NCBI GenBank assembly: GCA_025603075.1
Contig: MU626328.1
Span: 1-64,000, forward strand
DNA from: Neoconidiobolus thromboides FSU 785
Taxonomy: Eukaryota; Entomophthoromycota; Entomophthoromycetes; Entomophthorales; Neoconidiobolaceae
Direction: 5' to 3'
DNA: 64,000 bases
Each line of letters opens with the position of its first letter. Position 1 is the stretch's first letter. The notes beneath the pieces are model-generated. The model did not search any database, had not been told where the DNA came from, and worked only from the letters and a program-made list of their open reading frames with translations. The translations under genes were made by a program, and so were the position numbers. Shown here one piece after another: positions 1 to 12,007 of this stretch.

Positions 1-247
1 TGTTCGAGATATCAGGGAATAATTCAGTTAAAAAGCTTCGAACTACTATACTCTGTAAACTCTTTTATACTCTGAAAAGTATAAATATCAAAATGGGAAG
101 ATAATATTCTTTGGGATGGAGATAGAAATTATCATAGCAAATCAAACTAAGAACGTGGGATTGATTTTCTCTGAACTCGAGAACACAGGAGCTTAGGCGA
201 TTGTTATGCTATAATTAACCATGGGACTGACAAAGCGATATTTCACA
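1..247 (+). mobile_element. 3' part of an LTR (truncated by window start)
   Basis: This stretch matches positions 218-464 of the complete LTR-like repeat at 52492-52955 and ends at the same ATTTCACA terminus. The two copies differ by scattered, mainly transition-type changes. The start is cut by the window edge, so whether it is a solo LTR or part of a full element cannot be seen. No retrotransposon coding sequence follows; a MITE copy begins about 10 bp downstream. Confidence 0.75.
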
Positions 248-256
248 CTTATTAGA

Positions 257-362
257 ATATGGGGATGTATTTTTGTGTTTGAGAATTCTGCTAATAACTT
301 TTCCGCTTAAATAGCGCTTAAAAGATGGAAAAAGTAATGAAGCCAAAAAAACATCACCATAT
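257..362 (-). mobile_element. MITE copy 1 of the ~105-bp ATATGGGGATGT family
   Basis: The element starts ATATGGGGATGTATTTTTG and ends near CATCACCATAT. The interior carries the family core (AAATAGCGCTTAAAA, GATGGAAAAAGTAATGAAG). It lies almost directly after the LTR end. It is non-coding, and the boundaries are accurate to a few bases. Confidence 0.85.
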
Positions 363-499
363 GATTTTTGTTTTGAACTAAACTTAAGATGATTTATAGC
401 ATAATAGTTTATAATTTGTTTATCTAGATACATTAAAAATACATTCTTTATATAAAAATTAATTATAATTACATTGCCTTTAAAACGTATTATAATACA

Positions 500-2350
500 A
501 CTAATTTTTAAGTCCTCTTTATTATTATATGCTTTTGGTCAATTTTCATAAGGACATAGGTATGTAGATAGAATGTTTAATTTACTACTTATAAGATATT
601 GACTTTTATTTTCAGTCCATTTGTTGAATATATCAACATTTAAATTAGATTGTATCTTATATTTTGAATCATTTCAAGTAGTATATTATTGAGAGTTGAT
701 AGACCTATATATTCTATATATTTATTTCATACTTTATTATTTAAATTAAATTCATTTGAATGTTTTAAATATTTACAAGCTGGTTTTCGATCAACATTGT
801 TGAAGTTCATATCTATTACATCTTTACATATCTTTCTTTGAATTATGATAGTTACAAATTTCAAAAAATTAAATTTAATATCATAATTACCTATTCTATG
901 TATTTTATCACAATGAGATTTTAAATTTAATGTACTGGAATAACTTGTATAACTTTTAAATAGGCACTTATATCGTCTTTTACTAAGTATTTTTCCTAAA
1001 AAAACTAAATTGTTTTTTAAGCTTCATATTTTCAGTGAATAAATTATTTTTAAATACTGATAAATCAAATTTTTATTATATTTATATCTCCGTTATAATT
1101 CTATAAAATAATTAACTATATTCTATATTATAAACTCTATAAAATTACTTTTAAAATGCTTGATTATTTAATGATTCTGACATTTCATATAATGTTTAAG
1201 TAAATGGTCATTTAAAACAGTTTGATCTTTAATTTTTATATTCTTGACTAGTTTATTATTTATAACATATCGATATATATAATCTATAAAGATATTGAAA
1301 AAACTTGTATTCAACTTGGGTTGCCTGTTATAGTCAACTTAATGACTAAGCAAAGTATTAATTAAACTAGACCACTTTTTGTATTTTGGATATTTGTTAG
1401 ATACATTATTATTGAATTCTATTTGACTATTACTCCTACAAAGTTCATACTTGCTTTTACATTCTATTTTTAACTACCAATTTTTATTGTTTTTAATTTT
1501 TATTAATTGTAATTATCTTTAACATGTCTTATAAAGTGGTGAAAATTTACAGAATTCCTACTGGGATAGAGCTTTTTACGATTTTCATAACAATATTTAT
1601 ATCTATATTCAATAGAAAATTCAATGTTTAGAGCACACTTATCCTTATCTTCCGAAATAAGTGGGTTATCATTTATATCATTTTGATTTGTGTTCTGTTG
1701 ATCTGATAAAACTATCAATTTAATTTTTATTTATAATAATTAGAGTTACCTTCAGCATATATTAAGTCGCAATGATCTTTTAAGTCACGTTTATCATTAT
1801 AAGTTTTTGAAAAATTTACATAAAGACATATTTATGTTGATATAACAGACGACTTATTGTTTAAATTGGATCGATATTTATCCTTATTAGTTTAATCAAA
1901 TACTTTATTACTCAACTTAGATTACTCTTCAAAATCTACGGATTCAACTAGTAAGTTATTTTTCAAGTTTGTCATCATAATCAACCTCGTTGCTGTATAA
2001 ATAAAACTTGTGAGCCTTTGTCTCCCCCACTATTTTTAAAAATATTTTACTTCTTAATAGCAGTAATTTTATTTATCTTGATACTGCTTATCATTCTGGT
2101 GCCTATTTAAACTACCTTTATTAGCATCTAATTTACTATGACCCAATAAAGTAAACAAATCTTTTATTTTTAATGCTTTTAACTATGTCTTCAAACTCAG
2201 TAATCTCTTTGATATTTTTCATCTCAATGGTTTATTGTAAATCAAATGTTTCTTTGAATATTTGATCTCTTTAGTTTATTTGTATAATCGAAAGACTATC
2301 TATTTTTTAGTTGATAATATTATCCAGTTTATAAGATTGAATTTTAAAGA
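500..2350 (-). pseudogene. Decayed C2H2 zinc-finger gene (multi-finger relic)
   Basis: On the minus strand several separate stretches translate to zinc-finger-like peptides, interrupted by stops and frame changes. Around 505-575 is CPYEN followed by a stop and then PKAYNNKEDLKN. Around 895-990 is YKCLFKSYTSYSSTLNLKSH with a following CDKIH. At 1503-1600 is KYCYENRKKLYPSRNSVNFH with a following HFIRH, its second Cys replaced by Arg. Around 1770-1850 is CLYVNFSKTYNDKRDLKDHC. A weaker SLNRHQND piece lies near 2120. The recurring YEN..K.Y....DLK.H pattern is typical of fungal C2H2 fingers, with several ligand Cys and His lost. No intact frame survives. Known: C2H2 proteins bind DNA or RNA. Inferred: one gene or a small tandem family, long dead. 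Confidence 0.55.
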
Positions 2351-5047
2351 TAATACTTTACTACAATTAATTTTGATAGAAAAAGATCAAGAAACCAAAA
2401 TTTCAATTTCGATTTAATATTTGATTAAATTTCAAAAAGCTATTATTAGTGACGTTGAAGCTATTTTTTGAATTAATTTATGCTTAATTTTTTTGCAGCA
2501 TTCAACATTAATTTTGCAAGTGATTGAACCTGAGGAACAAAAGTTGGTTTAAAATTCCACTTACTTTAGTACTATGAATGAGCTGTACTTGAAAACGTTT
2601 TGTAGAGCAAAACGAATAAGGAGTATTACACATATAATTTTCAATTAAATAAAACTACGCGGTTTGAAATTAAAGTAGAATTATGTCTAAGCTCGCATAC
2701 AATTTCAACTAAATTAACCCTTTAAGTATTGAATTTCAAAAAAGTATTGATCCAATCGACATAAATATTTGACGTCATGGTCCATTCAAATGCCAAAAAT
2801 TGAAATGTCCGGTACTCAAAGAGCTAATAGAACATGCTGTGTTTAGATGTCATTTGTTTATTTTGATTCATTGGTAGTTCATTTTATTCGAATTTAATGA
2901 TATATGAAAGGTATACTTATTAAATTTCTATAAAAAGATTAAAAACATACTAAAAAATAAAATGAACTCAAATATAATTACTAGCTCTATTGACTAAAAA
3001 TGCAATTGTTTTTATAGCATTTTGTGTTTAATTTCCGATCTAGTAGTCTTTTTAGTTTCACTATTTTTTTATTTTTTAAGCGGTATTATGTGAAAAAAAG
3101 TTAATTAATTCCTTAAACAAAAAAGGACATCCCCCTATTTTCAGTAAAAATTAAAACTGGGAAAAAGATTCAATTTACCAATATTCTGGATGTTGGAAGA
3201 AAGATAAAATAGATATTCAAAATTAGCTAATATTGTTTATAAATGTGTATTAATTAAAATGTGTCATTTTGATTACAAGTATAGCCACTAAATCTATTAA
3301 ATTAACATTATCTTAAGAAAGGTTTGAAAATATAGTTAATAGATTGAAATTATAACACATTATAAATAACTAAATAAATTATAACATATCATAAAGCTTT
3401 CATATTCTAAATTCAATATTACAGTAATCAAACAATGCATATCATAAATATGATATAACATTTCCTTGAAATCTATTTATAAGTCCTTCAATCCTTTTGA
3501 AGCTTCAGTAATTTAACACAAATCAAGTCATTCCAAGTATTATCAGGAATAAATATAATTATATATTCTATTACTAATTAATTGTCATAATTAATTTTCA
3601 ATCTAAATATGAGGTGTATAGGCAATAAATTGCTTTTACTGCTTAACTCATTATAATAAAAACCATGAAATAATTTATAAGAGTATCAAGTACATTTGTT
3701 AGTAACTTGTTTTTTTAGAACTAAAGCTTTAGCTATAATTATTATAATGACTTCTAAATGCAGCAATTATTTATAAAACAATGTTCCTATTTTCTTTTTT
3801 CTGAATTAAATTTTTTTTTTGATCCTTACTCTTAAATTGAATATGTTTTATAAATTTCAAATGTTTTTTTATTAGAAATTAAAGTTTCTATAGGAAGTTA
3901 CTCACTGTTGTTGATTTTTATAAAGTATTTTGCAATATTTTTATTCTATGATAGGTTTTATAAAAATAAATTATTATATTTAATTAAGGTTCGACTTGAC
4001 TTTTTTGGTTTAATATTAAAATATAGATATATTTTCATTTAATATGGTATAATATCAAATATACAACTGTGTAACAAGGATTATAAAAAGGACTAAATTT
4101 TTATATAACTAGTTTATATTTTGCCTTAAACTATTTAACTGATAATTATAATTTAGGAGTTTATAACCATAGAAACTAAAATCAAGTTTACATGTAAAAA
4201 TAGATAATTGTAAAGTACAAAATTTAAGAGAACTTGGGCAACAATCTTCTTTATTTATTTAGACATTTCAATAAATCAATAATTAAAATGCTCCAAACAA
4301 GTGATAAAAAGGATAGTCAGTTTCATACAATTATATTAACTTTGCTATAAATTTACAACTATAAAAATGCTGAAATTCAAAGTCAAATTCAAACTCCTTT
4401 CTAATTACATTAAAATGGAATCAATTTTCAAAGTGTAATTTTAACTTAATAATTTAATAGGGTAACTGTATAATATAGTAAAAATATGATTGGTTATTTT
4501 TTTATTTTATTTTAACAAGTTAAAAATAAGGAGTGGATAATTTTTATTTCAATTCAAGTTCTCATACTTATTCTTGAAACTTTGGGGTCATTTATTTAAC
4601 TTTACTAATTGAATTTCTATTTTCTGTATATTTGAAAGCATTTTTAGCTATAAAAAGCTCTAATAGATTACTATTTATCCAATAAAATAGATCTAGATGA
4701 AATAGCATGTAGAATTTTGAATTTGATATCACTATTTTTCTTAATCAAAAGGAATTTCCTTAAGATTTAATTACTCCTACCAATCAGATCAAATGCCATT
4801 TTAGCCATATGATAATAGCCACTTATGGAAATCATAAAAAAATAAGAGTAAGGACTTACTCGACTTGCTCTTCTTAACTTAACTTTTGGTTGAGCATAAC
4901 CATTGACCATCTTTTATTAAACTTTATTTATCTTCATTTATAATTATTGTTATTAAGTTTTGAAGCTGGTTCTATTTTCACTTTAAATTATAAAAGTTTT
5001 AATTTAAATAATTATTTTTTTGTGTATATCTTTATCGAAGAAGGAAG
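2351..5047. other. AT-rich intergenic DNA upstream of the PUF gene
   Basis: I see no open reading frame of coding character. One degraded MITE copy is annotated separately (3041-3138). Poly-A/T runs are frequent. The last few hundred bases presumably hold the promoter and 5' UTR of the PUF gene, but no clear TATA box stands out. Confidence 0.6.
3041..3138 (+). mobile_element. Degraded MITE copy 2
   Basis: The order of family motifs is retained: GTAGTCTTTTTAGTTTCAC, TTTTTTAAGCGGTATTATG, CCTTAAACAAAAAAGGACAT, then CCCCCTAT. Both ends are worn compared with better copies. Confidence 0.6.
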
Positions 5048-7884
5048 ATGTCGGATCATATTCATTTGAGTAAAAGTAAACCAATCCACGAGCATGATCT
5101 TTTCTCAACAAATGATAAACCTGATCAAGATATCTCTTTTTATTTTCCGTTTCATTCAACTTTCACAAACACCCAGCCTTTAGTTAAACCAAATCGTAGC
5201 TTATCTCTAAGTATGGCAAATAGGTCTAATATGAATATGAATATGAGTGATTCAGTTGGTCAAATGTCTTATTCAAGGCCAATATTTAGTCCCACTTTAC
5301 CATCCTTAGCTGATAAAGATGATCAAAGGGTTCCACCCCAAGTATTCCGTTCCCAAAGTGCTATATTTACTGATACCTTTCCGTCGTTAGTTAACTCAAG
5401 TTATAACTCCGAGTCGTTATCTACCTTTCACTCTTCATCTCAAATTACTTCGCCAACTTCACCTATTTCACCTCAAAATAATAAGGATTATTTTAACCCT
5501 AGATCTGTTCCGATTACTCGTCGTAATTCAAATGATCACCTGAACAGCCTTTTTGAGTCTTCAAACTTTTATATCGGAGAACCTCTAATGAAGAATTATG
5601 GGGACGCTTTTACTGCACGTAAAGCCTCAGCACCAGCAGTTCCTTTTCAGAAAGACGTAAAACTTTCAAATAATGACCGAGGGTATATGCTCCCAAAAAT
5701 AGATACTCACTTTTTGGAAAATGAGTTTGATTCGGAATATACCTCCCCACGTAGTAATGATTCTTATAAAGGTTATGACTACCAAGATAATATTATGTCA
5801 TCTTTAGAAGATAATAGGTTAATGTCAAACCAACATAATTTTGAATATGAATCAATGAGAAATATGTCCGATCATAATAATTTCATGTCATCTATGATGA
5901 ACCCAAACCCAAACCCAGATTCTACATTCAACTCTGGATCTGCTCGCCCAATGGTAAGAACCCGCTCCGCTACTCATTTCTGTGACCTTTATACTGCAAA
6001 AGGTAAATCTTAACCATATTGTTTATATCCAAACTAATATATTTTAGCTCATCACTTACCAATCGATGCATTGACCAATAGCATTCATTTCAATAACCAT
6101 CAAAACATTCCTAATACGAACTCCACCTGGAACTCAAACCCTGAACCAAATCTTAATGGTGTTTGCCGTTTTTATCTTCAAGGTCATTGTACTAAAGGGA
6201 ATCGCTGCCAATTTAAACATATTTCTAAATCAGAATTACTTAATAATCATTCACCAGCTAGAGCTCCAATGAACTCTGTGAAAGCTTTCCAGCCTTCTTT
6301 ATCAACTATACCTATTAATAGGAGGGTTTCTTCTGGGATAGCATATAACCCAGATCACGTGAACTTTGCACTTAAATCACCCCCAGTAGTATCACCAAAA
6401 GGATCAAATAGTCGTCAAATTCCTGCTTCTCATGCACAGAATATACCTTTACCTATTAAGAACTCGAAAGGTTCAGGAGATGAAACTGGTTGTTCCAATT
6501 CACCGGGTATAGATTATTTTATATTACAGAATGCAGTTAATTAATTTTAAAATAGATAAACAATTTTCTAAGGATTTCAATACTCACATTGGTAAAATTC
6601 CAATTCTTTGTTTAGACCAACATGGTTGTCGCTATTTACAAAAGAAATTGGAAGAAGAAAATTATGAGCAAACAGATATAATTTTCAAAGAAGTATTTCC
6701 TAAATTTCCTACATTGATGACTCATCCATTTGGAAATTATTTGTGTCAAAAATTAGTTGAGCATACTAAACCTGAACACAGATTACAACTGTTAAAATCC
6801 ATTACACCTATTTTAGTATTCATCTCAATGGATATGCATGGTACACGTGCTGTTCAAAAGATGTTGGAGTTTTTGGCTTCATGCACTGATTCTGAAGCTA
6901 GCAATTCGGTACACTATTGATTATTTTATCTTTTATATTCCTAACTTTTATATAGATTACCTCTCTTTCTGAAGCTATTAAAGACCATGTTGTTGATTTG
7001 ATTAAAGTATTTTTATTATTACTACAATATATAATATGTTAACCCGTAATTAGGACATTCATGGAAATCACGTTATCCAAAAATGTATCAATCGCCTTGA
7101 TTCTAAACACAATCAGGTTTGTTTTTAACTTTATATACTAAAAACAATAGCTAAATAACAATAGTTTATTTATGACTCTGTTTCGAAATACACTATGCAA
7201 GTTGCAACTCATCGTCATGGGTGTTGCGTATTACAACGTTGTATCGATTTTGCTTCACCAGAACAAAAACAACAATTGATTGATGCTATCACAGAGCATG
7301 CTTTTAAGCTAGTTCAAGATCCATTTGGAAACTATGTCGTACAATACCTTTTGGATTTAAATATTAAATCATATGCAGATATGATTATATCTCAATTCAA
7401 AGGAAATGTATGCGCTCTTTCAGTGCAAAAATTCAGTTCAAATGTTATTGAGAAATGTATTAGAATAGCTGATGACAAATTAAGATTCGAGCTTATCCAA
7501 GAGTTGCTCAGTAGAGAAAGGCTTGATCTTTTAATTAGAGACTCTTATGCCAATTATGTAGTGCAGACTAGTTTAGAGTTTGCAGAAATAACTCAACGTG
7601 ATAAGGTAATTTTTTTGTTTTATTTTGATAAATCGTAATTATTCTTTTAGCTTATTGCATGTATCAAACCATTGTTAAATTCAGTTCGGGGAACTTCGTA
7701 TGCTAAAAGGATTCAAAGTAAAATTTTGAAATGCACTATGGGGGAAGAAAAGTCTAACAATAAAGGAGCAAGCAATCCTGCTGGAAGTTCAACTAAAAAC
7801 GATGAAACTTTTAGACTTTCTCTAAGTGCTAAAGAATTTCAACTTTCTGGAAAATCCACACGCCTTGCTGCTTCCAGAATTTAA
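5048..7884 (+). CDS. PUF-family RNA-binding protein with CCCH zinc finger (Puf4/Mpt5-like)
   Basis: Sequence-specific mRNA-binding protein. The PUF family binds UGU-containing 3' UTR elements and represses or destabilises mRNAs in the cytoplasm. Seven exons join in frame: 5048-6002, 6048-6506, 6556-6908, 6956-7006, 7054-7116, 7165-7605, 7651-7884 (851 aa; six introns of 45-49 bp). The first ~340 residues are low-complexity, rich in Ser, Asn and Pro. Residues 358-376 form a C-x7-C-x5-C-x3-H finger (CRFYLQGHC...CQFKH). Eight PUF repeats follow from about residue 480: QHGCRYLQ, PFGNYLCQ, MHGTRAVQ, IHGNHVIQ, RHGCCVLQ, PFGNYVVQ, SSNVIEK, YANYVVQ. The repeat-7 S-N-E signature, which reads G in the family, is intact. 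The CVLQR and GTRAVQK variants resemble yeast Puf4 and Mpt5. Splice sites were inferred by eye, but every phase matches. Confidence 0.93.
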
Positions 7885-8237
7885 CTACTAGATCATCACC
7901 TTCATTATTATTCTGTACCTATATATGTTTTATATTTACAGGCTAGGTTTTTTTGTATTAGTAGCCTAACTATTTTAAATTTTCATGGCTCTTCAACTAT
8001 TTCTAGTTTTTACTTTTATATCCGGGTTGTTTTTTCTAAACCCTGATTACAACTATCGTCAGTTATTAATAAATTCAATGTCATATATAAACTTAATATT
8101 ACTTTCAGTGATAGTAGTACTTCAAAAGTTAGTATTTGAAAAGTTATTGAATGACGTTATAATTTGATAAATATTTATTAGTATTTAAATTAACATACTT
8201 GTTAGAAAAATGACTTGCTGTTCTTTAGAGTTTTTTA

Positions 8238-8281
8238 TTTTAGAGTATTTTGGAGTATTTTAGAGTATTTTGGAGTATTAA
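8238..8281. repeat. Two-copy ~20-bp tandem repeat
   Basis: The unit TTTTAGAGTATTTTGGAGTA occurs twice in a row; each unit is itself two near-identical 10-mers (TTTTAGAGTA / TTTTGGAGTA). Confidence 0.8.
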
Positions 8282-9023
8282 TCTGACCAAAAAAAGCATG
8301 ATTATCATCTTTTAGATTACATATTAATGAAATATATTAAAGGGCTTTATTCAAACAGATAGAAACAATGTTAATTTAACTCAGTACATACGTTAAGCTA
8401 AGAGTCATTTGGTAGGTAAAAAGGTAATCAGAGTTAATTAAGTTTAGAAAATAATTTACTTTCGTATAAAAAATTATGTGAACTAAATTTTTTATATATC
8501 GCTAAGTTTAATTTAAAAAATTAGCCTTTATTTTTATACTATCTAAAAATATACCTGCTTACAATATCATTGTTGAATAATGTATTATATTTAGCTTTTA
8601 ATATATCTCTATAAGAGTATATTCCTCAAATATTTTAAATTGATGCAATAATCAACGGATATAATATTTAATAATGATCATTATGTAAAAAAATTCAAGT
8701 ATCAAGGGTATAGAATTCTGTTAATAAAAATATTATATTACTAAGTTAACCGTTTTGTATTTGAATTATATAATTATTTATAACTATAGTTAATTTTTGT
8801 GGCAATTAAATTTAGGTTGTATTTTTAAATTTTAAATTGTAACAAATAATAAAATAACTGTTTACAGATAATTATTATAACGTTTTATGGATTTTAATAT
8901 ACAACAAAAGTTTTAGAGAAAGTTTTTAATTAGATATAAAAGTAACTACAAATATACGATAAAAGAATCCAATGATATGATTCTGTCAGCTATACAAAAA
9001 TAAATATTCAAATTTAAAAAAAA

Positions 9024-9127
9024 ATATGGGAGTGTTTTTTTTGACTTCATTATTTTTTCCATTTTTCAAGCACTATTTAAGTGTAAAATTTGTCAAAAAT
9101 TCTTAGACACAAAATACATCTCCATAT
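9024..9127 (+). mobile_element. MITE copy 3
   Basis: ATATGGGAGTGTTTTTTTTG at the left, TTTTCCATTTTTCAAGCACT in the middle and AAAATACATCTCCATAT at the right. It lies about 380 bp upstream of the transporter TATA box. Confidence 0.88.
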
Positions 9128-9505
9128 AGTAAATTCAAATTTTCCTACTTTTTTTGAACTGATAATATGTAGTAAAATATAAGATTTATAAAGATCAAAT
9201 CTAATATTTCGAATTCTTTTAATAGTAATTTATTTTTTCGATATTTATTATAAGACTTATTTAAAACTTAGTATTTAATAACCTCGTATTAATCTAAATG
9301 AAGGAAATAATAATGTGATTTATCAAATCCAGACTTTAAAAGGTAAAAGTAGCTTACGATCAAGGGTGGACAAATTAAATTAATTGAATAAAGAAAAATA
9401 AACTGGGGGAAAGTTAGTTAGAGCATGGTAATTTAAAAAGACAAAAATAACATGGGTGAAAGAGTGTGATTTAACGGAACTTTGAGAAAGATATCAAAAT
9501 GAAAG

Positions 9506-9513
9506 TATATAAA
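9506..9513 (+). promoter_or_regulatory. TATA box of sugar transporter gene
   Basis: TATATAAA 39 bp before the start codon at 9552. The spacing suggests a short 5' UTR. Confidence 0.5.
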
Positions 9514-9551
9514 TGAGATAAATTAGTTTAATTATCTTCAAATTTTAAAAC

Positions 9552-10976
9552 ATGAGTAGATTGTTAGTTTATACGGTGTCGATGTTTGCCGCTATTGGCG
9601 GCTTTCTTTTTGGTTATGATACTGGTGTAATATCTGGAGTTTTAGTTACACCTAGCTTCGTTCGTGCCTTTTTCCCTATAAATTCTTTAGTACAAGGAGC
9701 TATCGTATCTACATTAATTGCAGGAGCATTTGTTGGATCACTAGTAAGCGGTATATTAGCCGATAGAATGGGGCGCAAATATACTATATTACTAGCATCT
9801 GTGATATTTATTTTGGGAGCTGGGCTACAAAGTGGTGCTATGAATCTTGGGATGCTTTATGCTGGAAGATTCGTTGCAGGATTCTCAATTGGACAACTAT
9901 CTATGGTTGTTCCATTATATCAAAGTGAAATAAGCTCTCCTGATATACGTGGTAGATTAATTTCATTACAACAATTTGCAATCACAGTTGGTATTGCTGC
10001 ATCATTTTGGGTAGATTATTTATGTCAAGGCTTCTATGACGATTTAGCCTGGAGATTACCATTAGGTTTACAAGCAGCTCCTGCTGTTATATTAGCAGTT
10101 GGGACTATCTTCTTACCATTCTCTCCTAGATGGTTAATTGACAAAGATAGAGATGAAGAAGGGAAAAGAGTGATTGCCGATTTAAGAGCAGGTGGTGATG
10201 TATTCCATCCTATTGTTCAAGAGGAATACGATGAAATTAAAAGAGAAGTATTGTTAGAAAGGGAAATTGCAGTTGGTTCTTATTTAGACCTATTTAGAGG
10301 GTCTATCAGAAGAAGAGTGATATTGGGTATTACTATTCAAGCCTTCCAACAATTAACTGGTATAAATGCAATTATGTATTATGCACCATTGATATTCCAA
10401 ATGGCTGGTTTACCAGGTATCAATTCAACACTATTAGCACAAGGCATAAATGGTATCGTTAATATGACAGCAACAGTACCTGCAATATTATTTGTAGATA
10501 AATGGGGAAGAAGGCCTACTTTAATTTCTGGGGCTCTTATCATGGGTATTTCCATGATACTCGTTGGTTCTTTATTAGGGGGATTCAAATTGGGTGTTAA
10601 CAATGTGACACCAAATACAGGTGCAAGCTATTCAACTATAGTATTTATCTATACTTTTGTTGCAGGGTTTGCTTATTCTTGGGGACCAATAGGATGGATC
10701 TATCCTTCTGAAATCTTCCCACTAAGTATAAGGTCTAAGGCAATTTCGATATCCACCGCTTCTAACTGGCTATTTAATTATATTGTTGGATTATTAGTGC
10801 CAATATTAATTGAGAAGATCGGTTGGGTACTAATGATTATATTCGGGACCTTTGGATTTATAATGGCTGCTTCAATTTACTTCTTTTTCCCTGAAACTAA
10901 AGGTAGATCTTTAGAAGAAATGGATATTGTATTTGGTGATGTTATTACTGACAGAGATGATCCTGATAAATTCTAA
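9552..10976 (+). CDS. MFS sugar transporter (sugar porter family)
   Basis: Plasma-membrane hexose-type transporter of the major facilitator superfamily with about 12 transmembrane segments, probably a proton symporter or facilitator for a monosaccharide. The single exon encodes 474 aa, slightly shorter than many fungal hexose transporters because the N-terminal cytosolic tail is only a few residues. Diagnostic motifs in order: FGYDTGVISG in TM1, ADRMGRKY after TM2, SPDIRGRLISLQQ, SPRWLIDKDRDEEGKR before the central loop, QQLTGINAIMYYAP in TM7, DKWGRRPTL, GPIGWIYPSEIFPLSIRSKA and the C-terminal PETKGRSLEEMD. The start is supported by a TATA box 39 bp upstream. Substrate cannot be assigned from sequence alone; QLTGIN is typical of hexose carriers. 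The gene is intronless, unlike the conserved housekeeping genes nearby. Confidence 0.95.
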   Translation: MSRLLVYTVSMFAAIGGFLFGYDTGVISGVLVTPSFVRAFFPINSLVQGAIVSTLIAGAFVGSLVSGILADRMGRKYTILLASVIFILGAGLQSGAMNLGMLYAGRFVAGFSIGQLSMVVPLYQSEISSPDIRGRLISLQQFAITVGIAASFWVDYLCQGFYDDLAWRLPLGLQAAPAVILAVGTIFLPFSPRWLIDKDRDEEGKRVIADLRAGGDVFHPIVQEEYDEIKREVLLEREIAVGSYLDLFRGSIRRRVILGITIQAFQQLTGINAIMYYAPLIFQMAGLPGINSTLLAQGINGIVNMTATVPAILFVDKWGRRPTLISGALIMGISMILVGSLLGGFKLGVNNVTPNTGASYSTIVFIYTFVAGFAYSWGPIGWIYPSEIFPLSIRSKAISISTASNWLFNYIVGLLVPILIEKIGWVLMIIFGTFGFIMAASIYFFFPETKGRSLEEMDIVFGDVITDRDDPDKF

Positions 10977-12007
10977 ACTTAAATAAGTATATAATCAAAA
11001 AATAATATATAAATCATGATTATTTATAAACAATCTAATAATTATTAATAAAATGTATCTAAACATATTTATATTATTTTAATTATTTTTTATATTGATA
11101 CTTTTATAAAGACATTTTAATTTGAAATTATTTATTATTATTGCTTAAATAAAATATTTCTTATTTAGTTGGAATTTTTTATGGTCATTATTCAAATTCA
11201 AAACAAGATTGTAATAGTAACCGATTATTTCCTTCCTATAAAATAATCGATTAAATAATTGCTTTGTTATGCTTTTAAAACTTAAATATATATTAATTTA
11301 AGGAAATATGTGGATAAAGCTTTTAGAATTCTACTAAACAACAAAGTAAAAAAAGAATAATGGAGTCCTGGAGTATTAACATATAACAGTAGATTTCAAA
11401 TATACTATATCCTAATTTTATAAAGGATGCGTTTATATCCACTTTAATTAGATTTTGCTAATTTGTCAACTAAATTTCGATTAAATTCTTAATTAAAATA
11501 ATAGAAGCGTTTTTATGTAGAGTTTACTTTTAAAGAAGCTAAACAATTTAAATTAATGGTTTATTCAATTAGAGAGCTCATCTGCTCAACATTATAAAAA
11601 ACTGGCATAAAAAATGGTCATTCAAAAAATAGTATTCCAAGTTGAGTCAAGTGATAACTAAGGCTTAAACGCAGATGGAAGTAAGTTTAGTAAATAAAAT
11701 ATCTTTCTCTATCAAACAACTTCTAATGGTGGGGGCTTTTTTCTCAAAGTATGCATGATTAATAAACTATATTTATTGTAAATATCAATATTTAGTTTAT
11801 ATTATGCAATTTACTAATATAAGAATTAAAGAGGAATTTTAATGGGTAAAAACATGATGGATTAATAAATTATTCTAAATTAGTACCATAAAAATTATCA
11901 TGTTATCAAAATCAAATCAAAAGTCGAAATAATAAGTTGCTATAGAACCCGGGAGTATATAAACAAATCGAAATAATACATATTTATTAACTTAAATATT
12001 AATTTTA
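10977..12007. other. Intergenic region upstream of S41 peptidase gene
   Basis: AT-rich spacer with no coding frame and no MITE copy. It carries the transporter 3' end and the peptidase promoter, with a TATA box at 11956. Confidence 0.6.
11956..11963 (+). promoter_or_regulatory. TATA box of S41 peptidase gene
   Basis: TATATAAA within GGGAGTATATAAACAAATC, 45 bp before the start codon at 12008. Confidence 0.55.

Larger units (their letters stand above)
7885..9551. other. Intergenic region between PUF gene and sugar transporter
   Basis: This stretch holds a short tandem repeat (8238-8281), MITE copy 3 (9024-9127) and the transporter promoter. A 60-codon hydrophobic ORF at 7985-8167 sits within the likely 3' UTR of the PUF gene and is not called. 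Confidence 0.6.

Noticed and set aside
6507-6529. Shorter 23-bp intron option between PUF exons 2 and 3 (acceptor ATTACAG)
   Set aside because: Too short, and the 49-bp alternative gives matching phase and a normal branch region.
7985-8167. 60-codon hydrophobic ORF after the PUF stop codon
   Set aside because: It lies 100 bp past the PUF stop, in the probable 3' UTR, with composition expected of AT-rich DNA (Leu/Ile/Phe) and no domain.
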